This document shows, piece after piece, positions 42,337 through 49,857 of a stretch of DNA of 63,649 nt. Source of the stretch: Actinomadura chibensis NBRC 106107 (GTDB lineage Bacteria > Actinomycetota > Actinomycetes > Streptosporangiales > Streptosporangiaceae); assembly GCF_001552135.1 (NCBI RefSeq), contig NZ_BCQP01000070.1, forward strand, positions 1-63,649, read 5' to 3'. Within the stretch, counting starts at the first letter, position 1. Each line of letters begins with the position of its first letter. Both the position numbers and the translations under genes were made by a program. A model generated the notes under the pieces. That model searched no databases, was not told where the DNA came from, and was given only the letters and a program-made list of their open reading frames with translations.

Positions 42337-43344
42337 TCAGGTCGCGAGGAGCTCCTTCAGTCCGGCGTCGATGAAGGCCGTGTCCTCGGGGTTGCTGCCG
42401 TGACCGGCGAAGTGGCCCCACACGCCGGGGATGACGCGCAGCTCCGCGTTCGGGATGTGCTGGACGGCCCACGCCTCGTCCTCGGGCGGGAAGTAGAGGT
42501 CCTTCTCGGCGGGCATGACCAGCGCGCGGGCCTTGATGGACGCGAGCGCCGCCCTGGTGTTCCCGTCGAACCCGGGGGTGCGGCCGACGTCGGAGTTCTG
42601 CCACGTCCAGAGCATGGTGAGCAGGTTGTTGGCGTCGCGGTCGTCGAGGAAGAAGCCCTCCCAGAACCCGACGAGGAAGTCTTCGAGCGAGCTGTAGCCG
42701 AGCGTCTCGTAGAGGCGGTCCCAGTAGAACGCCTGGGAGAACCCCCAGCCCGCGTAGACGCGGGCGGCGGCGCGCAGGCCGCGGGTCGGCGGGGAGGTGT
42801 ACCAGCCGTGCTCGAACGCGGCGTCCGCGGTGAGCGCCGCCTTCACGCCTTCGAGGAACACCTTGTTGTGGTAGCTGCACCGGGACGAGCCGCAGAACGG
42901 CGCGATGCGCTCGACCATCTCCGGGTGGCTGACGGCCCACTGGTAGGTCTGGCCCGCGCCCATCGACCAGCCCGTGACGAGCGGCAGCCGCTCGATGCCG
43001 AAGTGCTCGGTGACGAGGCGGTACTGCGCCTCGACGTTGTCGTACATGGTGACGTCCGGGAACCGGGCGCGGTCGTAGGGCTCCGGCGTGTTGCTCGGCG
43101 AGCTGGACAGCCCGTTGCCCAGCATGTTCGGCACGATGATGAAGTACCGGGACGGGTCGAGCGCCATCCCCTCGCCGATGAGCCATTCGTTGTCCTGGTG
43201 CCGTCCGGAGTACCAGGTCGGGTAGACGATCGCGTTGTCCTTGGCGGCCGAGAGCGTTCCATAGGTCTCGTAGGTGAGCTGCGCGCCGCGCAGCGTCGCG
43301 CCGCCCTGCAGGACGAAGTCGCCGAGGTCGAAGGTCGTAGGCAT
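42337..43344 (-). CDS. MetX-like alpha/beta-hydrolase (homoserine acetyltransferase family)
   Basis: 335 residues. The nucleophile Ser is in VTGWSMGAGQTYQWA, preceded by FIIVPNMLGNGLSSSPSNTP, the oxyanion-type region of the family; the acid is in MPAEKDLYFPPED and the His in GVWGHFAGHGSN. Acyltransferases of methionine synthesis and simple hydrolases share this fold; the WSMG elbow and lack of methionine genes nearby favour a hydrolase of unknown substrate. GGGGA precedes ATG. The promoter region holds a dyad with the same GAAACTATTT half-site as the MarR intergenic region. The AmiC-like gene precedes it on the same strand. Confidence 0.82.
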   Translation of the reverse strand: MPTTFDLGDFVLQGGATLRGAQLTYETYGTLSAAKDNAIVYPTWYSGRHQDNEWLIGEGMALDPSRYFIIVPNMLGNGLSSSPSNTPEPYDRARFPDVTMYDNVEAQYRLVTEHFGIERLPLVTGWSMGAGQTYQWAVSHPEMVERIAPFCGSSRCSYHNKVFLEGVKAALTADAAFEHGWYTSPPTRGLRAAARVYAGWGFSQAFYWDRLYETLGYSSLEDFLVGFWEGFFLDDRDANNLLTMLWTWQNSDVGRTPGFDGNTRAALASIKARALVMPAEKDLYFPPEDEAWAVQHIPNAELRVIPGVWGHFAGHGSNPEDTAFIDAGLKELLAT

Positions 43345-43355
43345 GAGTCCCCCTT

Positions 43356-43375
43356 AGTTTCCAGAGAAACTATTT
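43356..43375. promoter_or_regulatory. MarR-type operator candidate before the MetX-like gene
   Basis: Dyad AGTTTCCAGAGAAACT extended to GAAACTATTT (43366-43375). The same GAAACTATTT occurs inverted at 44467-44476, beside the divergent MarR gene. It lies 12 bases upstream of the MetX-like start, so binding would block its expression. Confidence 0.55.
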
Positions 43376-43391
43376 AGACCGGAACCGAAAA

Positions 43392-44438
43392 TCAAGGGGT
43401 GAGCTGGTGCAACACGTCGAACTCCAGCCCGTCGGCGGCCGCGATGAACACGTTCTGCCGCAGGTGCCGGTCGCGCACCTCGACCGGCCCGCGCGGGCCG
43501 TCGTAGCCGAGGCCCTCCGAGACGGCGTTCATCGAGCGGACGTCCAGCTCCCCGCTGCGCCGGAACAGTTCGGCGAGCAGCCGCACCCCCTCGTAGCACG
43601 ACTCCCCCATGCTGTTCAGCGGCGGCGCCTGCGCGCCGAACCGGCCGTGGTAGCGGGCGCCGAAGTCCAGCCCGTCGCCGGTCGGGAGCGTCTCGAAGAA
43701 GCCCGCCGCGGCGAACAGCCCGCGGGTGCCCTCCACGCCCGTCGCCAGGAGCATGTTCTCGTCCATCAGCGGGCTGAACCGCAGCTGCGGCAGGCCCGCC
43801 GCGCCGAACGCCCGGTTGAAGGCCACCGCGTCGTCGCCGACCAGCAGCATCAGGACGGCCTCGCAGCCGCTCGCCTCGATCCGGCGGAGCGGCTCGCCGA
43901 AGTCCTGCGTGCCGAGCCGGACGTAGATCTCGTCGCAGAGGACCGCGCCCTGCTCGGCCAGGTAGGCGCGGACGGCGCGGGCCGTGCCGCGCGGCCACAC
44001 GTAGTCGTCGCCGAGGATCGTCCAGCGGCGGACGCCGAGCTCGGACGCGAGCCAGCGCAGCGCCGGGCGGAGCTGGCGCTCGGGCGTCTCGCCGGTGAGG
44101 AACACGCCGGGCGACCGCTCGCCGCCCTCGTACAGCGCGGTGTACACGTACGGGACGCGGCCCGCGATGCGCGGCGCGAGGCACTGCCGGACGGCCGAGA
44201 TGTGCCAGCCGGTCACGGCCTGCACGGCGCCCGCCCTGACCAGCTCCTCGACCGCGGCGGCGACGCGGGCGGGCGGGCCGCCGCCGTCCACGACCCGGAG
44301 CCGCAGCCGCCGCCCGAGGACGCCCGCCTCCGCGTTGACCTCCTCCTCGGCCAGCCGGGCGCACAGCTCGGCCGAGGGCCCGAAGAGTCCCGCGGGCCCC
44401 TGCCGAGGCACCACGAGGGCGACGTCCAGGGCGTCCAT
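43392..44438 (-). CDS. AmiC-like cytoplasmic periplasmic-binding-fold protein
   Basis: 348 residues beginning DALDVALVVPRQGPAGLFGPSAELCARLAEEEVNAEAGVLGRRL, the type I binding-protein fold of the AmiC/branched-chain amino acid or urea-binding group. No signal peptide or lipobox is present, so it is cytoplasmic; that suits a ligand sensor such as AmiC, not a transporter component. No AmiR or ABC permease is adjacent. It faces a MarR gene across a 65-base divergent promoter with a shared operator motif. Likely senses an amide or small acid linked to the MetX-like hydrolase downstream. Confidence 0.82.
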   Translation of the reverse strand: MDALDVALVVPRQGPAGLFGPSAELCARLAEEEVNAEAGVLGRRLRLRVVDGGGPPARVAAAVEELVRAGAVQAVTGWHISAVRQCLAPRIAGRVPYVYTALYEGGERSPGVFLTGETPERQLRPALRWLASELGVRRWTILGDDYVWPRGTARAVRAYLAEQGAVLCDEIYVRLGTQDFGEPLRRIEASGCEAVLMLLVGDDAVAFNRAFGAAGLPQLRFSPLMDENMLLATGVEGTRGLFAAAGFFETLPTGDGLDFGARYHGRFGAQAPPLNSMGESCYEGVRLLAELFRRSGELDVRSMNAVSEGLGYDGPRGPVEVRDRHLRQNVFIAAADGLEFDVLHQLTP

Positions 44439-44466
44439 ACTGGGACGTTAGTAGATACCGCCGCCG

Positions 44467-44500
44467 AAATAGTTTCAATGAGACGGTAATCTTCGGTCTC
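44467..44500. promoter_or_regulatory. MarR-type operator candidate in the divergent AmiC/MarR promoter
   Basis: AAATAGTTTC (44467-44476) is the inverse of the half-site found before the MetX-like gene. It is followed by GAGAC...GTCTC (44480-44500). Both lie between the two divergent start codons, the second only three bases from the MarR ATG, consistent with autorepression. Confidence 0.55.
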
Positions 44501-44503
44501 AAG

Positions 44504-44941
44504 ATGACTACAACAGGTATCCCGCAGGCCGAGCTCGACCTGCCCCGCGTGCTCTCCAGGGTCGAGCGCGGCATCGCCGCCCGGCTCGGCGCGGCGCTCA
44601 AGGCGGCCGGCTCCACCGTCGAGGAATGGCGCGTCCTCTCCCTGCTCGCGGACGGTGCCGGCCACACGATGACCGAGGTCGCCGACTTCGCCCTGCTCCC
44701 CGCTCCCACGCTCACCAAGGTCGTCGACCGGCTGGTCTCGGCGGGCCGCGTGTACCGCCGGGTGGACGACGCCGACCGGCGCCGCGTGCTCGTGTTCCTG
44801 TCCGAGCACGGCCGCGAGTCGCTGGACCGGCTGACCGCCGCGACCGAGGACGAGTGGCGCCGGGTCCGCGAGTCGGTGGGCCGGGAGGAGCTGGCGCTGC
44901 TCCAGGCGCTGCTGACCCGGATGTCCGCGCAGCTCGGCTGA
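44504..44941 (+). CDS. MarR-family transcriptional regulator
   Basis: 145 residues. Winged-helix pattern: VEEWRVLSLLADGAGHTMTEVADFALLPAPTLTKVVDRLVSAGRVYRRVDDADRRRVLVFLSEHG. MarR proteins usually repress neighbours until a phenolic or similar ligand binds. The operator motif shared with the two divergent or nearby genes marks the AmiC-like and MetX-like genes as its probable targets. No strong ribosome site precedes the ATG, which is only a few bases after the operator. Confidence 0.88.
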   Translation: MTTTGIPQAELDLPRVLSRVERGIAARLGAALKAAGSTVEEWRVLSLLADGAGHTMTEVADFALLPAPTLTKVVDRLVSAGRVYRRVDDADRRRVLVFLSEHGRESLDRLTAATEDEWRRVRESVGREELALLQALLTRMSAQLG

Positions 44942-44955
44942 GGTCGCTTCTTCGC

Positions 44956-44971
44956 AGGGAAATACTTCCCT
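44956..44971. terminator. Small inverted repeat between convergent MarR and amidase genes
   Basis: AGGGAA-ATAC-TTCCCT. The stem is only six pairs, so it would be a weak terminator at most; it could also be a third protein-binding site. Confidence 0.35.
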
Positions 44972-45000
44972 GAGAAAGTTCCCTCCGGTGCCGCGGCGGG

Positions 45001-45810
45001 TCAGTGGAGGAAGGCCCCGACGCCGGAGGCCATGGCGCCCGCCATCCGCTGCCGGAACGCTGCGTCCGACAGCTTGGCGGCGTCGCCCGCGTTCTGCATG
45101 TTGCCGCATTCGATGAACACCGCCGGGACCGTGGACATGTTGAGGCCGCCGAGGTCGTCCCGCCGGTCGAGGCCGTCGCGTCCGACGTAGGTGGCGGGGG
45201 GCATGCCCGTCCCGGACCGGTAGGCGTCGCGGAGCGCCGTGCCGAGCCGCCCGGACGGCTGGACGATCGCCGCGTTCCGCCCCACCGGCTCCGGCTCGAT
45301 GACGTGGAACCCGTGCCCGGACGGCTCGGCGCCGTCCGCGTGGATCGACACGACGGCGTCGGCGCGCAGCCGGTTCGCGATCTCGGCCCGGGTCGTGACG
45401 CACGGCCCGACCCCGGTGTCGTTCCTCCTGGTCAGCGTCACCTTGGCGCCCCGCGCGCGCAGGACGGCCGCGAGGCGGTTGGCCACGTCCCAGGTGAAGG
45501 CGTGCTCGGAATAGCCCTGCTCGGTGCTCGTCCCGGTGGTGTTGCAGGGCTTGTATCCGTTCCCGATGAACACCTGCTTGTCGATCACCTCGGGGTGGGC
45601 GGCGTTGCCGCCGTTGTGGCCGGGGTCGATCACGATGGTCTTCCCGCTCAGCGACGGGGAGGCGCCGGTCGGGGTCCCGGACAGCGCGGTCGGCGGCACC
45701 GTGCTCGTGGCGGTGGTCGGCGCAGAGGAGCTCCCGCCGTTCCCGCCGCCTCCGCACGCGGCGAGCGCCGTCCCGGCGCAGAGCAGGACGGCGGCCCCGA
45801 ATATCCTCAC
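45001..45810 (-). CDS. N-acetylmuramoyl-L-alanine amidase (Amidase_3) lipoprotein
   Basis: 269 residues from a GTG with GGGGA upstream. Signal and lipobox: RIFGAAVLLCAGTALAAC, so it is anchored outside the membrane by Cys near residue 20. After a Ser/Thr-rich linker the zinc amidase domain shows IVIDPGHNGGN (His), E in the SEHAFTWDVANRLA helix, VVSIHADG (His) and a terminal FIECGNMQNAGDA (Glu). It cleaves the amide between muramic acid and peptide in peptidoglycan. Monocistronic, convergent with the MarR gene; not related to the neighbouring pathways by sequence. Confidence 0.9.
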   Translation of the reverse strand: MRIFGAAVLLCAGTALAACGGGGNGGSSSAPTTATSTVPPTALSGTPTGASPSLSGKTIVIDPGHNGGNAAHPEVIDKQVFIGNGYKPCNTTGTSTEQGYSEHAFTWDVANRLAAVLRARGAKVTLTRRNDTGVGPCVTTRAEIANRLRADAVVSIHADGAEPSGHGFHVIEPEPVGRNAAIVQPSGRLGTALRDAYRSGTGMPPATYVGRDGLDRRDDLGGLNMSTVPAVFIECGNMQNAGDAAKLSDAAFRQRMAGAMASGVGAFLH

Positions 45811-45927
45811 CGGCCCATCCCCCCGTGACGCTCCGGTCGCCGACTCTCCCAATCTGCGCCGTCCGGCCCCGCCTAAACACACGGCCTAAACAACGGGATG
45901 ATGGGGCTCCGGCTTGAGGGAGCGGTG

Positions 45928-47499
45928 ATGGCGCGGTCGTGGTGGGGCTGGGGGAACGTCGAGGACGCCGTGCGCGGCGCCGAACTGGACGCGCTGCTCG
46001 CCCGCGCCCGCGCGCTCGCGCCCGGCGAGCTGACCGGCCACGAGCCGCCGGACGTCGGCTCGCTCGGCGTCCCGGCCACCCGGCTCGCCCCGCCGCCGTC
46101 CCTCGCCGGGCTGTGCTCGGCCGATCCGGCCGACCGGGCCGCGCACGCGCACGGCAAGGCGTTCCGGGACGTGGCGCGCAACCTGCTCGGCGACCTCCCG
46201 CACGCGCCCGACCTGGTCGCGCGGCCGCGGGACGAGCGCGACGTCGCCGACCTGCTCGACTGGTGCTCCGGCGACCGCGTCGCCGTGATCCCCTACGGCG
46301 GCGGCAGCTCGGTCGTCGGCGGGATCGAGCCGCGGTTCGCCGACGGCCGCCCCGCCGTCACCATCGACCTGACGCGGCTCGACCGCGTCCTGGAGGTCGA
46401 CCCGGTGAGCCGGGCCGCGCGCATCCAGGCGGGCGTGCTCGGCCCGCACCTGGAGGACCAGCTGAGACCGCACGGCCTGACGCTGCGCCACTTCCCGCAG
46501 TCGTTCGAGTTCTCCACGCTCGGCGGCTGGCTGGCGACCCGCGCGGGCGGCCACTTCGCCACGCTCAACACGCACATCGACGACCTGGTGGAGTCGATGC
46601 GGGTCGTGACGCCGAGCGGGGTCGCCGAGTCGCGGCGGCTGCCGGGGTCGGGCGCGGGACCGTCCCCCGACCGGCTGTTCCTCGGCAGCGAGGGCGCGCT
46701 GGGGATCATCACCGAGGCGTGGATGCGGCTGCGGGAACGGCCGCGCTGGCGGGCGAAGGCGTCCGTGCGGTTCGCGGACTACGCGGCGGCGGTCGCGGCC
46801 ACCCGCGCGGTCGCGCAGAGCGGGCTTAACCCGGCGAACTGCCGCCTGCTGGACGCCGCCGAAGCGCTGGTCAACGCGGGCGTCGCGGTGGACGGCGGCG
46901 TGCTGGTGCTGGCCTTCGAGTCCGCCGACCACCCCGTGCGCGCGTCCCTCGACCGGGCGGTGGAGCTGTGCCGCGACCACGGCGGCGAGGCCCCGGACGA
47001 GCCCGCCGATTCCGACCCCGCCTCGGACAGGTGGCGGTCGTCGTTCCTGCGCATGCCCTACCAGCGGGACGCCCTGGCCCGGCACGCGCTGATCGTGGAG
47101 ACGTTCGAGACGTCCTGCACCTGGGACGGCTTCGACCGGCTGCACCGCGCGGTCACCGCGGCGGCCCGGGACGCGATCCGCGACGTCGCCGGGGACGGCG
47201 TCGTGGCCTGCCGCTTCACCCACGTCTACCCGGACGGCCCGGCCCCCTACTTCACCGTGTACGCGCCCGGACGCTGGGGCGCCATGGTCGCCCAGTGGGA
47301 CGGGATCAAGACCGCCGTGTCCGAGGCGATCGCGGCGCACGGCGGGACGATCACCCACCACCACGCGGTCGGCCGCGACCACCGGCCCTGGTACGACCGG
47401 CAGCGCCCCGGCCCGTTCGGCGCCGCGCTGACCGCCGCGAAGGCCGCGCTCGACCCTGCGGGCGTCCTCAATCCGGGCGTCCTCGTTCCCGCGCCCTGA
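45928..47499 (+). CDS. FAD-binding oxidase, alkyldihydroxyacetone-phosphate synthase-like
   Basis: 523 residues. It starts MARSWWGWGNVEDA, typical of this family. The PCMH-type FAD domain covers ~90-270 with PRDERDVADLLDWC, VIPYGGGSSVVGGIEP, HFPQSFEFSTLGGWLATRAGGH and LGSEGALGIITEAWM. The C-terminal half ends with ITHHHAVGRDHRPWY and LDPAGVLNPG, matching the active-site His region and the family end. AGPS enzymes swap an acyl for an alkyl chain in ether lipid synthesis; bacterial homologues may oxidise hydroxy acids. Single gene; a start 30 bases earlier is possible but GAGGGAGC favours this ATG. Confidence 0.87.
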   Translation: MARSWWGWGNVEDAVRGAELDALLARARALAPGELTGHEPPDVGSLGVPATRLAPPPSLAGLCSADPADRAAHAHGKAFRDVARNLLGDLPHAPDLVARPRDERDVADLLDWCSGDRVAVIPYGGGSSVVGGIEPRFADGRPAVTIDLTRLDRVLEVDPVSRAARIQAGVLGPHLEDQLRPHGLTLRHFPQSFEFSTLGGWLATRAGGHFATLNTHIDDLVESMRVVTPSGVAESRRLPGSGAGPSPDRLFLGSEGALGIITEAWMRLRERPRWRAKASVRFADYAAAVAATRAVAQSGLNPANCRLLDAAEALVNAGVAVDGGVLVLAFESADHPVRASLDRAVELCRDHGGEAPDEPADSDPASDRWRSSFLRMPYQRDALARHALIVETFETSCTWDGFDRLHRAVTAAARDAIRDVAGDGVVACRFTHVYPDGPAPYFTVYAPGRWGAMVAQWDGIKTAVSEAIAAHGGTITHHHAVGRDHRPWYDRQRPGPFGAALTAAKAALDPAGVLNPGVLVPAP

Positions 47500-47869
47500 C
47501 CCTCCGCGCCGCGACTCTTCACCCGCGAACCTGAACGCCGTTCCACGGATCTGCCCAACGAACCGGGCCTCCTTCGGCGAAAACTGCCGACATTCTCTCG
47601 GCCTCGGTGTGGTTCGGTCCATTAGCTGGACTGGGATGCCGAAGCGCCCGCGCCCTTCTCGCCGGACGGGGTTGCCCGGCGGCGGATCGCCGATTACGGT
47701 TCACTCGATTAACAGGAAAGTTTCCTATCAGATTCGAGGCCGCACGAAATGCCGCGCCCGCCCCCCGCCAGGCGATCGACGACCGGCGCGTGAATTGACC
47801 GCGCGACACGAACCGACTCGGGGTTCGGGGGATTCCCGCTCGTCCACACCCTCCTACCCGGGAGTGACA
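47500..47869 (+). other. Leader region before the first chitinase gene
   Basis: 370 bases with no gene. It contains the promoter and palindrome described separately and a leader of about 140 bases after the palindrome. Confidence 0.5.
47672..47727 (+). promoter_or_regulatory. Chitinase promoter with palindromic operator (copy 1)
   Basis: TTGCCC (47672-47677), 17 bases, TACGGT (47695-47700), then the palindrome AGGAAAGTTTCCT at 47715-47727, extended by ATCAG. The second chitinase gene has the same set (TTGCCC-16-TTACCT and TGATAGGAA-ACC-TTCCTATCA). Position just after the transcription start suggests a repressor operator. It is not the DasR consensus. Confidence 0.6.
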
Positions 47870-49402
47870 TTGAGAAGAAAGCTCTTCCCCGGTTTCCTGT
47901 TCACCGCCCTCTCCGCCCTCGTCCTCGCCCTCGTCGTGCCGATCCAGGCCAACGCCGCGGCCACCGTGACGGCGTCGTTCGCCAAGGCCTCCGACTGGGG
48001 CTCCGGCTACGAGGGCAAGTACACGATCAAGAACGAGACCGGCTCGGCCCTCTCGTCGTGGAAGGTGGAGTTCGACCTTCCGTCCGGCTCGTCGATCGGC
48101 TCCTACTGGGACGCGCTGCTCACGAAGAACGGGCAGCACGCCACCTTCGCCAACCGCGAGTACAACGCGGGCATCGCGCCCGGCGCCACCGTCACGTTCG
48201 GCTTCCTCGTCAGCGGCTCCGGCGCGCCTGACAACTGCAAGCTGAACGGCGGGTCCTGCACCGGCGACGACACCACGCCCGGCGCCCCCTCCGCGCCCGG
48301 CGAGCCGTCCGTGACCGCCAAGACGGACGGATCGCTGACGCTGTCGTGGTCGGCGTCGTCCGGTTCGGTGACCGGATACCGGGTCTACGAGGACTCCGCC
48401 GTCCGCGCGACGGTGACCGGCACCACCGCCACGATCAGCGGGCTGGAGAAGTGCTCCTCCCACACCTACACGATCAAGGCGTACAACGACGCCGGCGAGT
48501 CCGCGGCCGCCACGGTCAGCGGCACCACCTCCGGCTGCACCACGCCCGACGTCGGCAAGCACGCCGCGCCGTACCTGTACATGGGTTGGGGCAACCCCCC
48601 GGACCCGACCACGGTCATGAGCGCGTCCGGCATCAAGTCGTTCACGATGGCGTTCATCCTCGCCCAGGGCGGCTGCAACCCGTCGTGGGACGGCCAGCGT
48701 CCGCTCAAGGGCGGCGCGGACGAGAACGCGATCAAGAAGATCCGCGCGGCCGGCGGTGACGCCATGCCGTCCATCGGCGGCTGGTCCGGCAACAAGCTCG
48801 GGCCGAACTGCTCCACGCCCGAGGCCCTCGCCGGCGCCTACCAGAAGGTGATCGACGCCTTCAACTTCAAGACCATCGACATCGACATCGAGAACACCGA
48901 CGAGTTCGAGAACCCGACGGTGCAGGACCGCATCCTGAACGCGCTGAAGATCGTCGAGCAGAAGAACCCCGGCATCCAGACGATCCTGACCATGCCGACC
49001 CTGACCAGCGGCCCGAACGACGTGGGCAAGCGGCTCATCAACCAGGCCGCCAAGCTGCAGGTCCCGGTGGACATCTTCTCGATCATGCCGTTCGACTTCG
49101 GCGGCGGCTCGGACATGTACGGCAACACCGTCAAGGCGTCCGAGGGTCTGAAGGCGGCGCTCGTGTCGGCGTTCAAGTACACCGACGCCGAGGCCTACAC
49201 CCACATGGGCATCTCCGGCATGAACGGCGCGTCCGACCAGAACGAGATGACCACCACGGCCATCTGGACGCAGATCCGCGACTGGGCGAAGTCCAAGAAC
49301 CTCTCCCGGCTCACGTTCTGGGCGGTCAACCGCGACCGTCCGGGCGACAGCGGCACCAGCCAGCAGCCGTGGGAGTTCAGCAAGATCACGGCAGGCTTCT
49401 GA
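47870..49402 (+). CDS. Secreted GH18 chitinase with CBM2 and fibronectin III domains
   Basis: 510 residues counting from a TTG with GGGAG five bases upstream; a GTG six bases earlier overlaps that site. Signal peptide 1-30 (LVLALVVPIQANAA). CBM2-like chitin/cellulose-binding domain 31-130, with two Cys (123, 130). Fibronectin III domain 145-222. GH18 domain 230-510: SIGGW strand and TIDIDIENTDE. The catalytic Glu is Glu341, with Asp337 and Asp339, but the first Asp of DxxDxDxE is Lys334. Secreted endo-type chitin hydrolase. First gene of a chitin-degradation island; a strong terminator follows it. It shares domain layout and promoter with the next chitinase. Confidence 0.9.
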   Translation: MRRKLFPGFLFTALSALVLALVVPIQANAAATVTASFAKASDWGSGYEGKYTIKNETGSALSSWKVEFDLPSGSSIGSYWDALLTKNGQHATFANREYNAGIAPGATVTFGFLVSGSGAPDNCKLNGGSCTGDDTTPGAPSAPGEPSVTAKTDGSLTLSWSASSGSVTGYRVYEDSAVRATVTGTTATISGLEKCSSHTYTIKAYNDAGESAAATVSGTTSGCTTPDVGKHAAPYLYMGWGNPPDPTTVMSASGIKSFTMAFILAQGGCNPSWDGQRPLKGGADENAIKKIRAAGGDAMPSIGGWSGNKLGPNCSTPEALAGAYQKVIDAFNFKTIDIDIENTDEFENPTVQDRILNALKIVEQKNPGIQTILTMPTLTSGPNDVGKRLINQAAKLQVPVDIFSIMPFDFGGGSDMYGNTVKASEGLKAALVSAFKYTDAEAYTHMGISGMNGASDQNEMTTTAIWTQIRDWAKSKNLSRLTFWAVNRDRPGDSGTSQQPWEFSKITAGF

Positions 49403-49416
49403 GCCACTCCCCCCGC

Positions 49417-49451
49417 GCGGCCCGCGTCCCAGCTCCGGGGACGCGGGCCGC
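49417..49451 (+). terminator. Terminator after the first chitinase gene
   Basis: Perfect 14-base arms (GCGGCCCGCGTCCC and complement) with a short loop, 14 bases past the stop, followed by CCCCTTTCC. Confidence 0.85.
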
Positions 49452-49736
49452 CCCCTTTCCGGGCCCCTGCGGCCTCCGCACGCCCCGGTCCCGGCGTCCT
49501 CACATGGCGCCGGGGCCGCCGTGCGAGGCGTCCCCGGACGGTGCCCCGGACCGCCGTTCAATGGCCCACGGAACCGGTTCCGCGACGGCAACGGCACCGA
49601 GACCCGATTGGCAGAATCTGCCCGCGAAACAGCCGACCCGTTGGATACCAGTGCCGATTTTCGCCGGGGCTCCGGCTGGTTCGGCGCTCAAGCTGCACTG
49701 GTACCGGGCCCCCGAACAGGGGTTTCGGCAAAGGGC

Positions 49737-49797
49737 TTGCCCAGGTCGCGGCAGGCGGTTACCTTGCTTCCAAAACTGATAGGAAACCTTCCTATCA
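49737..49797 (+). promoter_or_regulatory. Chitinase promoter with palindromic operator (copy 2)
   Basis: TTGCCC (49737-49742), 16 bases, TTACCT (49759-49764), then a 21-base palindrome TGATAGGAA-ACC-TTCCTATCA (49777-49797) with nine-base perfect arms. It matches the set before the first chitinase gene and probably answers to the same regulator. Confidence 0.65.
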
Positions 49798-49857
49798 AAT
49801 AGCGTCTGTCTCGGGGTTCGGGGGAATCCGCCAGCTTCCCTACCGATGGAGGAGTCC

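Larger units (their letters stand above)
49403..49857 (+). other. Intergenic region before the second chitinase gene
   Basis: 455 bases. It holds the terminator of the first chitinase gene and the promoter/palindrome of the second. No gene is supported; the open frames on both strands lack ribosome sites. Confidence 0.5.
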
